Shown here piece after piece: positions 9,230 through 18,377 of a DNA stretch of 63,663 bases. Position numbers and translations under genes: made by a program. Within the stretch, counting starts at the first letter, position 1; each line of letters starts with the position of its first letter. Source of the stretch: Segatella copri (lineage in GTDB: Bacteria; Bacteroidota; Bacteroidia; Bacteroidales; Bacteroidaceae); NCBI RefSeq assembly GCF_019127135.1, contig NZ_JAHOEA010000017.1, forward strand, positions 1 to 63,663, in the 5' to 3' direction. The notes under the pieces were generated by a model that ran no database searches, was not told the DNA's origin, and saw nothing but the letters and a program-made list of their open reading frames with translations.

Positions 9230-9776
9230 TTTCGTTTATTTCTATTCCCGTCATTCTCTTGATAGGGTCTTGTTCATCCATGATGCTATGGTAGCGGTCA
9301 TAACTATCTTCAAAATAAGACTCTCCTTTTAAGAATGCCAATACGGCTTGATAGTCATAAAGTGATTCCATATCAGTTATAGCTTGATGATAGTCCTTGT
9401 CGTTTTTTGTCTTGAAGCAGAAAAGATGGTATGCATTTTCCTCACAGATATCATCTTCGGAAGTAAATGGTAAATCGAAAAACTCTGCTTCTTCCTTCGC
9501 TTCTAGGGCGCATGAACCACATATTACTTCAAGAGACGCATCATATCCCAAATCTTTTATCTCTTTGATGATGGAGTTGAACATTTCTTCATCACTGTGG
9601 AAAGCTTGATAGGTCAATGGACGATGGCAATGTTGGCATATTGTGGAAAAACTATCTATCATCGAAGGTTCATAGCACATGGCTCCCATGTGATTTGCCA
9701 GATACGTTGGCAGCTTTTGAGCAGCTAGTTCCTTTAGCTGCTCAATAAGCTCTTCTCTGTTAAGTGAATGTTTCAT
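9210..9776 (-). CDS. Four-cysteine zinc-ribbon-like protein of unknown function
   Basis: 188 residues, acidic. CQHC (Cys 47 and 50) and CGSC (Cys 86 and 89), 35 residues apart, form a likely zinc-binding knuckle. The last third is charged and rich in Tyr/Asp, without a recognisable fold. It starts 7 nt after the 54-residue gene (an AGGAAT ribosome-site-like sequence lies in between) and overlaps the radical SAM gene. The tight fit suggests it works with that enzyme, for example as a substrate adaptor or carrier (inference). Confidence 0.7.
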   Translation of the reverse strand: MKHSLNREELIEQLKELAAQKLPTYLANHMGAMCYEPSMIDSFSTICQHCHRPLTYQAFHSDEEMFNSIIKEIKDLGYDASLEVICGSCALEAKEEAEFFDLPFTSEDDICEENAYHLFCFKTKNDKDYHQAITDMESLYDYQAVLAFLKGESYFEDSYDRYHSIMDEQDPIKRMTGIEINENDSNEE

Positions 9777-9783
9777 ATTCCTG

Positions 9784-9948
9784 TTACTTTTTTCTCTTGA
9801 TAGGAGAGAGGTTAAACAATAATTTATCTATGTCTTCTGCTGGCATGTCTTTGAAGAACTCTAGAAGTTCCTCTTGTCTGGGCTGTCCCATGGTTAGACG
9901 GTAGAGGCGTAATACAGACTTCATGTGTCTGTATCTATCATAGTCCAT
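9784..9948 (-). CDS. 54-residue small protein in the cassette
   Basis: A small gene read from ATG 9948 to TAA 9784. The start overlaps the stop of the helicase gene by 11 nt, and the stop lies 7 nt before the zinc-protein start, so there is no free space on either side; this is the main evidence that it is real. The product begins MDYDRYRHMKSVLRLYRLTM and ends in a basic tail (PIKRKK), with an acidic helix-like middle (EELLEFFKDMPAEDIDKL). I do not recognise it. Possible roles are adaptor, inhibitor or sensor of the neighbours. Confidence 0.65.
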   Translation of the reverse strand: MDYDRYRHMKSVLRLYRLTMGQPRQEELLEFFKDMPAEDIDKLLFNLSPIKRKK

Positions 9949-12766
9949 GCTCAGAGGATAGAGTGGTACAAATATACTCTCTGTCAGTTTCAGCTATGCT
10001 TTTTAGCATATCTTGTGGAATCGACCAATAGGGAACTAGCTCGCAGAAGCCCTTATCTTTAGCTTCGGTTCTTGCCAAATCAAACATCTCATTCCAGGTA
10101 TATGTCTCAGGGTGGAACTTGGCTACGTTTCGTCTTACAAACAAACTCTTGTATCGATCTATTCTTCCTTCTCTCTGCTCCATGTCTTGTGGATTGGATG
10201 AGATGTTCCAGTGCATGATTTTACGGCAATACCAATGGAAGTCAAGACCTTCTTGTCCTACGCTTGTTGAGGCTAAGACGAATGGACGAAAAGGAGAGTT
10301 GAATGCCAAACGAACATCATTTGCCCTGTTGGTGGCTTGATCTGTCATTCTAATGTTGCCATAAGGCATAGCGTAATGAGTGCGGATTCTCCATTTCTTT
10401 TTCTTCTCTTTGCCAAATGACTCGGTAGTATCAATCTCTTGATAGTTTCGATCGATGAACGATTCTATCATTCTTTTCTGAATCATTTCTACATTTCGCT
10501 CACCATTACTTCTTTCATCTATCATGTAGGCGAACTCATCCAATACGGCTTGCAGATTGCCCATCACGCAATAATCGATGACTTGCTTGAAGTAGGGTTG
10601 AACGCTCTTCTTGTTGTAGAGTATGTCTATGACGGCTGCATTGTATCTACGGTTGAAGATATTATTGCAGAATTTTGTTGCTGCTTCTTGGGCTAAGTCT
10701 TTGTTGCCCAATAGACGATAAAAGCAAATACCAGGTGAACCTATAGCCATATTGACCAAAGTGTCTAAGCCGTCTTCGGATATTAGGATTTTCTCTCCTG
10801 CATTCGAATCTAAAAGTCTTATGGCTTCCAAAAGAAACTTTGCTGTTGTTGGCTGCTCAACTAAGGTGAGTCGGCCTGTGTTCTTTATATTCTCCTTTAT
10901 GTTGGCTCTTATTTCTTTGATGTCTTGTCCAAGGTTGGTTTTTGGATTATAGGCATCTGTCAAGAAATCAGAGCTGCAAGTTACCAGTTCCAAGCTTTCT
11001 CTACGTAATCTTCCTGTTCCGTGTTGTTTATCAAGTGCATCCTTTTCGGAATTTTCTTTCGTGTTTGTATATGTGGCAGATGGAAATGCACGGCTGATAC
11101 TCTTTTGCTCGACGGCATAGGAAATCATACAAGCTATCATACGTGGTACCATTTCCCATGCAGAAAAGACCAACACCTTGGAAAAGTCATGGTTCTTGGC
11201 AAATATGTTGTTGGCTGGTATCTTGTAATAAGGGTGAGACGCTGGAATCCAAAATAGTTGCTCTCCATGCTTTTCACCTTTTTCATCAAATAGAATGTTG
11301 CTTAGTTTGGATAATTTTGCATTGCATAATGGAATGTCGTTATATTTATATATATCATTTGTCTTCAACAGAAGTCTTTGTTTCTGCATATTGCTATTCC
11401 ATGGATTCTCAACGTATGCTTTTACAAGTTTCTCCTTTAGCTTATATTTATCCATGAAGGACAACAAATAAGGAGAAGATTTGGCGTATTCCATAGGCAA
11501 AGTTTTTACGCTGAATCTTCCTTCGCTCATTTTGTTGCATTCATCAATAACCTCTTGCATTTGGCAATAAGACACAATATCCCCTGTACTGATTTTCAAG
11601 TGGGTGTCATCTTGGGCAGAATTGCGGTAACGCTCTGTTCTGCTCATGGCTTGATACATTGCTTCCTCTGCTATGTTCTTTCTAGCAATGAGTATGTCTA
11701 AGTTATCCGATGAGATGTGGCACAATTCTTTTGAATAGTCACGCCAAACCTGTTGGAATGTAATGTCCTCTCTGCTGTCAAAGAGAAAATCTGTCAACTT
11801 GTTGAAGTCTTGATATTGAGTGTCTATCTTGTTTTCATTCAATTCCTCCAAAGTCGTGAATGGTTTGTAAGGTGTGGCAGACACTAACAATATGAAAGGA
11901 CCATCCTCTTTTCCAAAAAATGTACGTGTTAGCATAGCCTCTTCGCTATTCCCTTCCAAGTCAAGAAGTGAACTAAAGCGTTGGAACTCATCCATGATAA
12001 CCAAATCGGGATTAAGTTCTTTCATGCTAATTTTGCAGAAGATGATTCTGAACTGAGTGATGGCTCTGTTCTTGGTGTTATAGTCAGCTTTTTCCTCTAT
12101 GGCTTTGAGAAGTAAATTCTTAGCCTCTTGATAGTTGTCATCCTTTACCACTTCTTTGCAGATGTTTTCTCTGTATCCAGTGCATACCTTTTCTATTTCA
12201 GTGACTTCGTTTTCGTATTTTTTGATGGTATTTTCCCAATTGTCGTTATTTGCTTCATAAATGTTTAGACGATTCTTCAATGCCTTCGTATGTTCTTTGA
12301 AGTCTTTCACATGGCTAAGTATAGCGAACATCAGCGCACGTTCGTTCATGTTGCCCGCTGATGTTTGGAGATTGAAAGATGTACCAGGTGTGAGAGGAAT
12401 CAATATGCTAGGTTTGTCCTTCTTAGCCTCGATTAGCTCTTTCACCTTTTTAGCCACGATGAAGTGCTGCATGGACAATCTGCTTTCTTCTATGTTCATG
12501 ACATCCTCTATTCCCAAGTTTTCTGTGTTTTGCTTTACGATATTGGCGTTGGAGCAGATATACACTACTCGATAGGTGTTGTCGTCCCATATACCATATT
12601 CATCGCTTAATTCTCCAACTGCTTGAATGACACCTTTGGACACGATAGTCTTACCCAGTCCCACTTCGTCTGAAAGCAGAACTCGGCGTTGCTTCTTGCT
12701 TTTGAATATATCAACGATGTGTTTTACCGTTGCCTTTTGAAAATCCTTTAATTCCTTTTCCATCAT
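9938..12766 (-). CDS. Large SNF2/DEAD-like helicase of the cassette
   Basis: 942 residues. Superfamily 2 motifs in order: motif I DEVGLGKTIV (about 33-42, the SNF2-type form), motif II MDEFQRF (258-264, DEFQ instead of DEAH), motif III SATPY (296-300), and near the C-terminus TSVGQEGLDFHW (motif V) and EQREGRIDRY (motif VI). Long inserts separate the two RecA lobes. It probably moves along or remodels DNA, or a nucleoprotein. It overlaps the PLD gene by 4 nt (ATGA) and the 54-residue gene by 11 nt. Helicase plus PLD pairs occur in DISARM and Dpd defence systems, but the DUF1998 protein and methylase of DISARM are absent here. Confidence 0.85.
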   Translation of the reverse strand: MMEKELKDFQKATVKHIVDIFKSKKQRRVLLSDEVGLGKTIVSKGVIQAVGELSDEYGIWDDNTYRVVYICSNANIVKQNTENLGIEDVMNIEESRLSMQHFIVAKKVKELIEAKKDKPSILIPLTPGTSFNLQTSAGNMNERALMFAILSHVKDFKEHTKALKNRLNIYEANNDNWENTIKKYENEVTEIEKVCTGYRENICKEVVKDDNYQEAKNLLLKAIEEKADYNTKNRAITQFRIIFCKISMKELNPDLVIMDEFQRFSSLLDLEGNSEEAMLTRTFFGKEDGPFILLVSATPYKPFTTLEELNENKIDTQYQDFNKLTDFLFDSREDITFQQVWRDYSKELCHISSDNLDILIARKNIAEEAMYQAMSRTERYRNSAQDDTHLKISTGDIVSYCQMQEVIDECNKMSEGRFSVKTLPMEYAKSSPYLLSFMDKYKLKEKLVKAYVENPWNSNMQKQRLLLKTNDIYKYNDIPLCNAKLSKLSNILFDEKGEKHGEQLFWIPASHPYYKIPANNIFAKNHDFSKVLVFSAWEMVPRMIACMISYAVEQKSISRAFPSATYTNTKENSEKDALDKQHGTGRLRRESLELVTCSSDFLTDAYNPKTNLGQDIKEIRANIKENIKNTGRLTLVEQPTTAKFLLEAIRLLDSNAGEKILISEDGLDTLVNMAIGSPGICFYRLLGNKDLAQEAATKFCNNIFNRRYNAAVIDILYNKKSVQPYFKQVIDYCVMGNLQAVLDEFAYMIDERSNGERNVEMIQKRMIESFIDRNYQEIDTTESFGKEKKKKWRIRTHYAMPYGNIRMTDQATNRANDVRLAFNSPFRPFVLASTSVGQEGLDFHWYCRKIMHWNISSNPQDMEQREGRIDRYKSLFVRRNVAKFHPETYTWNEMFDLARTEAKDKGFCELVPYWSIPQDMLKSIAETDREYICTTLSSEHGL

Positions 12767-14586
12767 GATTTCTGTTTTATGGCTTCCTTAAAAGTTTTGT
12801 AGATCTCAAGAAATTCTTGGGTGTATTCTTCTTTGCCGATTTTTCTGATGACATCCTCTATCTCTATGAACTTTTTGGGATTGCTGCTAGCAGCTTTCAG
12901 CAGTTGCTCATAAATGTTGAGTGAGAGAGGCACGGAATCTTTATCATTGCCGTGCTGAGCAATCAGCTTCATGCTTTGTTCTGCATCAAACAGATATTCG
13001 TCTATGTCATCGGTCAGTATAAATGACAAGTAACGGAGAAACTTCTCCTTGCTATCCACAAACGTTTTATATATAGCAATGTCTCTATCTTCGTATGGTA
13101 TGCCTTCGGTCGGAATCTTGATGACTTTGTCCATATTCTGTCCATTGGCATCTTGTACCGATATAATGTAGAAGTCTGACAGTTGAGCCAATGTCAGGTT
13201 TGAAAGTATTGCCTCGTTTTCTAGTTCTACTTTGTAACCTGCTGTTTGCATGGGTGCAATCTGTATTCTGTACCTGTTGTCGTGATGTCCTGCCTTGATA
13301 ATGACATTATATTTGCCATCTTTACAGGAATAGCACTTTGCCAAGAAGTTATTCGTGATATAATTTCGTACAAAGGCTTCTAGCTCTGATGTCTCATGCG
13401 TTTCTTCTGATTCTGGAGGGAAGTTGACGGTCTCGAAGATTTTACTTTCTTCTCTTGCATCCATTTGTAGAAATTCCTCTTTGAAAGAGTCAAATACTAA
13501 ATGCTTGCCATACTTGTATTGCAGTCGGATGATGAATTCTGAATTTTTATGGAAGGCTGCATATGTGGCATTAGCAGATCCGACGAACAGAAAATTTCCG
13601 TATTCCCCTTTAGGGTTACATACTAGAAATGTCTTTGCATGAAGGTCAGTTGGCATAATGTCGTTATGCGTCATTCCATCTTTCATTACGTAGATTTCAT
13701 GATTTTCTTTATTGAACAGGTCGTATATGTCTTTAGATACATATCCTGATGTGGTAACGAGAATGTGCCTGTTTTTTGCATTCTTGTCTAACTCTCGTAG
13801 AGTTTTTATGTCAATAAATGGCGAGATGGTCATTTGGTCTGTTCCTTGCCATGCTTCTGGATAACTGATGTTCTTGTTCAGGTTTTGCCCAAAGAGTATC
13901 GGGATGAATTCATACCCATCCTTCTCGAATAAATCTGTATCTATCTCAAAATGTTTGACTTTTCTTATGGATTCAATGACCATTTTCATCTTTTTCTTCT
14001 TGTCTTTGATGATGTGCTGGTTGTTGGTAGTGCCATTTCCCATCAAGGGAATTAATGAAGTCAGAAAGTCAATGAGAGGCTTATGCTTCTTGTTGTTGAT
14101 GGTTTGTTTCCCGATTTTACCTGTGAGGCTAACAACCATATCAAGGTTATTGTCTAGAGTAAGGTTTCTGCTCATGACGATGACTTTGATTTGCTGGTCG
14201 TTTTTTTCTTCTCTGTTGGTCTCTTTGATAATCCATACTTTCGGATGGAAGTTGGATAGAAATTGAGACTTTTGAGGGCTTTGTACTTCATAGATACAGT
14301 TATCCATGAGGGATAGATAGGGTTGGCAGTTTGATGGTATGTGCGTTCCACCTTTGTTGCAGAACAACACAAATTTGTTTGCACTTCTTCTAATTCCTTC
14401 TAATAGGCAAATGGGGGATTGAACGGCAGCTTCGTTGTTGCTGCTTAGCAAACCTAATGCCATAGGGATGATAAGCAATGCTTGTGGATTAACGCTATAG
14501 GTTGTACCAATAGCGAAGTCCACGTCATAGCCTGGTGAGACCAGCATCTCGCCATAAGTATAATTGCAGAGTTGTTCTTTAGCCAT
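12763..14586 (-). CDS. PLD-like nuclease-family protein of the cassette
   Basis: 607 residues with two phospholipase D-type half-sites: FHPKVWII (114-116 HPK) with SRN at 139-141, and DLHAKTFLV (315-318 HAK) followed by GSANAT (336-341). Both keep the His and Lys and the Ser/Asn of the HKD motif, so a single polypeptide can form one active site. PLD-fold proteins in defence systems are usually nucleases. The C-terminal 200 residues are unassigned. It overlaps DUF6361 by 8 nt and the helicase by 4 nt, so the three are almost certainly made together. Confidence 0.82.
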   Translation of the reverse strand: MAKEQLCNYTYGEMLVSPGYDVDFAIGTTYSVNPQALLIIPMALGLLSSNNEAAVQSPICLLEGIRRSANKFVLFCNKGGTHIPSNCQPYLSLMDNCIYEVQSPQKSQFLSNFHPKVWIIKETNREEKNDQQIKVIVMSRNLTLDNNLDMVVSLTGKIGKQTINNKKHKPLIDFLTSLIPLMGNGTTNNQHIIKDKKKKMKMVIESIRKVKHFEIDTDLFEKDGYEFIPILFGQNLNKNISYPEAWQGTDQMTISPFIDIKTLRELDKNAKNRHILVTTSGYVSKDIYDLFNKENHEIYVMKDGMTHNDIMPTDLHAKTFLVCNPKGEYGNFLFVGSANATYAAFHKNSEFIIRLQYKYGKHLVFDSFKEEFLQMDAREESKIFETVNFPPESEETHETSELEAFVRNYITNNFLAKCYSCKDGKYNVIIKAGHHDNRYRIQIAPMQTAGYKVELENEAILSNLTLAQLSDFYIISVQDANGQNMDKVIKIPTEGIPYEDRDIAIYKTFVDSKEKFLRYLSFILTDDIDEYLFDAEQSMKLIAQHGNDKDSVPLSLNIYEQLLKAASSNPKKFIEIEDVIRKIGKEEYTQEFLEIYKTFKEAIKQKS

Positions 14587-15826
14587 TTGACAGTCCTTTC
14601 TTTATTTCTGTGATGATGTTATATACGGTTCCCCAACGATAATCGAAGAAATAGGCTTCTATTCTGTCGATTCCCTTATATTTGTTAGGATTCGCCAACT
14701 TACTTCTTGATGAACCTTTTGTTTGTTTTTCCCGATTAACAATGATTTCTTGCAATCGGATGAAGTTTTCATCTGTAGGGTTGTTAATTAATGAGCATGC
14801 TTCTTTGCAAAATTTGATGGATCCATTGTCTTGTAGGGTATAGCCAACGAAATCTAATGCTTGGAAGAGTTTTTCTTCGCTAATGTCTGATTTCCATTCT
14901 TCTTTCAACTGTTCGTAACGTTCAAATTCCTTTTCTGCTTCTTCTGTTCTATCTGTTCTTGTGTAAAACACATAGTTATAGACTAACCGAAGAAGATACT
15001 GAAACTTAGAAAATCTTGCGGATAGCGTATAAATCATGAAATGCTCATCGGTTATGTATTTCTTCCATTGGTCTCCAAGGTCGAAATATGACTTCTGGGC
15101 AAGTCCAATAGGGTAGTTGTCACGAAGAATAGTAGCCAAAAATGAATCTTTGGCTATTGATGAGGCTATTATCTTGTCTTTGATAAACTTAGCTTCGTCA
15201 GATGTCAAGTCTATATTGATGGGAGTGTAGCCATCAAATGTATATGACAATCCACCGCCATCAAATAGTTGATAATTGCCCGATAACTGATTAGCGTCTC
15301 CCATTTCTTTTTCTTCATCTTGGGAAATGTATTTCTTGGGTTGTTTGTGGATAGTCTTGCTTCTTTCGTAAATAAGACTATAGATGTTGCTGTTTGTCAA
15401 TATCATCCCATAAGAGACAAGTGCGCCATAATAGATGTAAACTGGGTCGTACTTTACGTATTTATTATTCTCGGTTTCTGCTGTATCGATTACGCTACTT
15501 CCTGTTATTCCCCAGTTGTTGGCTGGTTCTGTACCTCGCAATAATTGACGAGTCAATTTAATCTCCAGATTCAACACCTTGGCTCTGACTTCATTTGCGC
15601 TTTTGTATGTGCCTTTCTCTGCTTCCAAAAACAAGGAAGGGAGTATGGCATAGTATTTCGCTCTATTATGTAATGTGGAGATTCCTGGAAACAGCTTGTT
15701 TGAAAATGCATCGCGAATGCGTCCCAGACCAAGCTCGTCAATTGCTTGATGCTCTTGGATGGCTTGTATAACTTGATGCATTTTCAGTTGTTCCTCGGAA
15801 CTGAAGTTTATGAATCCTAATTTCAT
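14579..15826 (-). CDS. DUF6361 family protein, first gene of the cassette
   Basis: 415 residues. The N-terminal pattern GFINFSSEE, IDELGLGRIRDAFS and LFPGISTLHNRAKYYAILP is what I recall for DUF6361, a family with no assigned activity that tends to sit beside PLD and helicase genes. It is mostly helical, and no catalytic motif is evident. The start is ATG 15826 with AAGGAAA 6-12 nt upstream. It opens a run of six genes with overlaps or gaps below 10 nt. Confidence 0.75.
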   Translation of the reverse strand: MKLGFINFSSEEQLKMHQVIQAIQEHQAIDELGLGRIRDAFSNKLFPGISTLHNRAKYYAILPSLFLEAEKGTYKSANEVRAKVLNLEIKLTRQLLRGTEPANNWGITGSSVIDTAETENNKYVKYDPVYIYYGALVSYGMILTNSNIYSLIYERSKTIHKQPKKYISQDEEKEMGDANQLSGNYQLFDGGGLSYTFDGYTPINIDLTSDEAKFIKDKIIASSIAKDSFLATILRDNYPIGLAQKSYFDLGDQWKKYITDEHFMIYTLSARFSKFQYLLRLVYNYVFYTRTDRTEEAEKEFERYEQLKEEWKSDISEEKLFQALDFVGYTLQDNGSIKFCKEACSLINNPTDENFIRLQEIIVNREKQTKGSSRSKLANPNKYKGIDRIEAYFFDYRWGTVYNIITEIKKGLSNG

Positions 15827-15873
15827 TCTAATTTCCTTTTTTGTTTTGACATGGTTACTAACATAGTTACTAT

Positions 15874-15977
15874 AGCTCTGTTACTAGCTCTGTTACGATT
15901 TTACGAAAAGTAACAGAGCTTGAAATGCCTGACTCTGTCGTTGACTCTGTCGTTCAGTACTAAAAAGCGACAGAGTC
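15874..15977. repeat. Intergenic hairpins built from AGCTCTGTTACT units
   Basis: Between the AlbA-type gene and the cassette there are direct AGCTCTGTTAC copies at 15874 and 15886, and an inverted copy at 15910-15920 that pairs perfectly (11 nt). A second stem pairs GACTCTGTCG (15943-15952) with its complement at 15968-15977, 7 nt past the stop of the AlbA-type gene. The same 12-nt unit is repeated inside that gene (16234-16293). No T run follows, so operator or regulatory RNA is as likely as terminator. Confidence 0.65.
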
Positions 15978-15984
15978 GTATTGT

Positions 15985-17472
15985 TTATATTGTCTCCAAG
16001 AACAACAAACCCTTTTTGGTCGTTCTGTATTGCTGCTTAGGACTTGTCGGCTTGTCTGGTACCGTAAGTTCCAGATAATCATGAAGTAACAGAGGCTCGA
16101 TGAATGCCTTGAAGTTCTTTGATTGATAAGTAACACCGAGTAGCTCGAATATATCTTTTCTGAATTTCGGGTCTTTGCAAAATTTGAGAATGGATACAAC
16201 TTTGTCTGTAGCATCTATGTATGTATCTTCTTCAGCTCTGTTACTAGCTCTGTTACTAGCTCTGTTACTAGCTCTGTCACTAGCTCTGTCACTATCCAGC
16301 CAAAAAGTGACAGTGCTGGTACAAATATCGCTCTCAAAAGTCACGTCATTGCCTGTGATTTCTTTCCACTCGTTCATCATGTCAAAACCATAACCGATGG
16401 TTTCAGATAGGTTCACCAGTCTGAATATCTTGGCGATAATCGGGTTGCGAGGATTGGAATAGAGATGGTTGCCCAGTTGGGATATAGGCACAGGATAGCC
16501 ACCAGCATTGAAGAACTCGACTCTGTCGGTATAGATATGAATGCAGGAGTGAATGGTGCTGAATGGATCGAAGTGAGAGAGCATATTGACTAATGCTTCT
16601 CGCAAAATCTTAAACTGCGAGCGATCTTCCACATTGAATCCCTCGTCGTTCATCATGAATGGAGTATCCACGATGAGGCGCAGTCTCCTAATCATAATCT
16701 GAAAATACTCCCAAAGGTTCTCTTGCTCTGGGATGCGATAGGTATAGCGAGTTCGTGCTTCTCTCACGCTTCTGCCAGGAATCTCCACCAAGTCCATCCA
16801 AAACGTAGGGACATAACGGCGAACCCATTCTTCTTTTCCAAAACACATCAAACCACCATAGTTCAGATGCCCTTCATTATCGTAGATGCCGATGCGCTTG
16901 CAGAAGTCGGCGATGTCATTGCCTATCAGATTGGGACGATGACTGTATAGCTTGAAGTAATTGCGATAGTCACGAATGGTGTCCTCATTGAGCATGGAGA
17001 GGTCGGAGTCTAAGAGTATCTGCTCAGACTTGATGCCGAATGATTGGTTATGAAACATGGCGGTTATCTCGCCATTGGTAGCTCGCTGGTCTTCACTGCC
17101 GAATCGGATGAATGTATTCTGCGGATTGTTATAGTAGATGGGTTTGTGGGGTGATGAGGCGATATGAAATGCCAAAACCTTATGCCCATCTATATGATAG
17201 AGCATGCTCTTGGCATCGACTGGCTCATTGAATTTCTGAGAACGCAAGGTGCCCAGGAAGTCTTGTTCCAACTTCTCTGCATTGTCAACTCCTGATATTT
17301 CAAACTTCTTGCCATTCTGCTTTATTCCAAGCACTATCCATCCGCCGGAAGTGTTGGCGAATGCACTTACGGTCTCCCATATATTCTTAGGGAGTTCACT
17401 CTTGGCCTCCTTAGCCTCGAAGTCCTCCCATTCGATGTCGTTGATTCTGTCTATCAGCTCTTCCTTTGTCAT
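15985..17472 (-). CDS. AlbA_2/Schlafen-type ATP-binding regulator
   Basis: 495 residues from ATG 17472 (MTKEELIDRINDIEWEDFE); an upstream in-frame start would add 33 AT-rich, unconvincing residues. The N-terminal AlbA_2 (Schlafen-like) domain shows the family hallmarks FEAKEAKSELPKNIWETVSA and FANTSGGWIVLGI. The middle includes REALVNMLSHFDP and FFNAGGYPVP, the GHKL/HATPase_c_4-like part seen in this family. A linker of DRAS/NRAS repeats leads to a winged-helix-like C-terminus. These proteins are usually regulators of mobile or accessory genes; it may control the cassette downstream. A -7 box lies at 17501-17509. Confidence 0.82.
   Translation of the reverse strand: MTKEELIDRINDIEWEDFEAKEAKSELPKNIWETVSAFANTSGGWIVLGIKQNGKKFEISGVDNAEKLEQDFLGTLRSQKFNEPVDAKSMLYHIDGHKVLAFHIASSPHKPIYYNNPQNTFIRFGSEDQRATNGEITAMFHNQSFGIKSEQILLDSDLSMLNEDTIRDYRNYFKLYSHRPNLIGNDIADFCKRIGIYDNEGHLNYGGLMCFGKEEWVRRYVPTFWMDLVEIPGRSVREARTRYTYRIPEQENLWEYFQIMIRRLRLIVDTPFMMNDEGFNVEDRSQFKILREALVNMLSHFDPFSTIHSCIHIYTDRVEFFNAGGYPVPISQLGNHLYSNPRNPIIAKIFRLVNLSETIGYGFDMMNEWKEITGNDVTFESDICTSTVTFWLDSDRASDRASNRASNRASNRAEEDTYIDATDKVVSILKFCKDPKFRKDIFELLGVTYQSKNFKAFIEPLLLHDYLELTVPDKPTSPKQQYRTTKKGLLFLETI
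16234..16293. repeat. Five tandem 12-nt repeats inside the AlbA-type gene
   Basis: AGCTCTGTTACT occurs three times, then AGCTCTGTCACT twice, with no gaps. In the protein it encodes (D/N)RAS units. Copies of the same unit lie outside the gene at 15874-15920. Confidence 0.9.
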
Positions 17473-17500
17473 AATCTTAATGTTTTGGTGATTTCTTTTT

Positions 17501-17509
17501 GCAAATATA
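17501..17509 (-). promoter_or_regulatory. -7 box before the AlbA-type gene
   Basis: Minus-strand TATATTTGC, about 29 nt before ATG 17472, fits the Bacteroidota consensus and supports that start. Confidence 0.6.
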
Positions 17510-17636
17510 CTCATAATAATAGATATTTGCAAGTTTTTATTTTTCTTTTCCAATTTCATTTTTCCTTTCACCTATCTTGCAATCATTTGTGAATCATTTG
17601 TTTATGGTGAAAGGAGAATGGAGAAAGCTGCCTTTG

Positions 17637-18236
17637 TTACTTTAGAAAATAGATAGGCGCATGCTGGGTGCCTTCCTTCACCATGATACCCTTCTCGCAG
17701 AAATGAGTGAGCCACTTCTGAGCCATGTATGGAGTCAAGCCGAAGTGGATGCGCATGATGCGAGTGGTGATGTAACGATTCTTTTGAAGATACTCCTTGA
17801 TATTTTCCAACAGCTTTTCTTCCGAGTATTTTGTGGATTGGTTGGAATAGCGAGAGCGTTTGAAATGGACGTTGCGCTGTACCTCCTCCATCAGTTTAGC
17901 CTCTGGTCGGAAGTTGATGCCGGTGATGCGTACTTCCTTGCCCGTAATCTTCTTGTCTGGATTTTCCTCAGGCATCTCTAGGCTAGCCGACATGGAGAAG
18001 TAGCCTATCTCTGGGATATAAAAGCGGCGTCCCATGGAGAATTCTTCCACCAAAAGGTCGTGAAGCTCTGCCAGCACCGCAGCCACATCTCCCTTGGTGA
18101 GTGAGCAGCGGTTCTGGATTTTCTCTTGCAGTTGCTTCTCGGTCATAGGTTCATGCTGCACGATGCGAACGTATTGGCGCTTTTCTCCTGTACCCTGAGC
18201 ATTGTTGAGAGTGTAAATGTCGTATTTCAGTTCCAT
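17637..18236 (-). CDS. HU-like DNA-binding protein with C-terminal winged-helix part
   Basis: 199 residues. Residues 1-125 follow the Bacteroidota-type HU/IHF-like fold (MTEKQLQEKIQNRCSLTKGD, helices, then VEEFSMGRRFYIPEIGYFS and the beta arm around VRITGINFRPEAKL). Residues 135-199 (LLENIKEYLQKNRYITTRIM and MAQKWLTHFCEKG) look like a helix-turn-helix. Such proteins bend or mark DNA and are common beside Bacteroides accessory and mobile genes. Single gene. Confidence 0.8.
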   Translation of the reverse strand: MELKYDIYTLNNAQGTGEKRQYVRIVQHEPMTEKQLQEKIQNRCSLTKGDVAAVLAELHDLLVEEFSMGRRFYIPEIGYFSMSASLEMPEENPDKKITGKEVRITGINFRPEAKLMEEVQRNVHFKRSRYSNQSTKYSEEKLLENIKEYLQKNRYITTRIMRIHFGLTPYMAQKWLTHFCEKGIMVKEGTQHAPIYFLK

Positions 18237-18377
18237 ATTTCTTGTTGTTTGATGGTTCGTTGTTTTCTATTTTCTTTGTCTTCTATGAAAGATGATGCAA
18301 ATATATATAATAATGTGATAACTTGTATCTTTTGGTGTAAAATATTAGGTTTATTTATACATTGGTATATGTCATGT

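Noticed and set aside
9938..15826. Canonical DISARM or Dpd system
   Set aside because: No DUF1998 protein, DNA methylase or deazaguanine genes; only the helicase/PLD theme is shared.
16234..16293. Possible CRISPR-like array
   Set aside because: Units are 12 nt with no spacers and stay in frame as a protein linker. No cas genes in the window.
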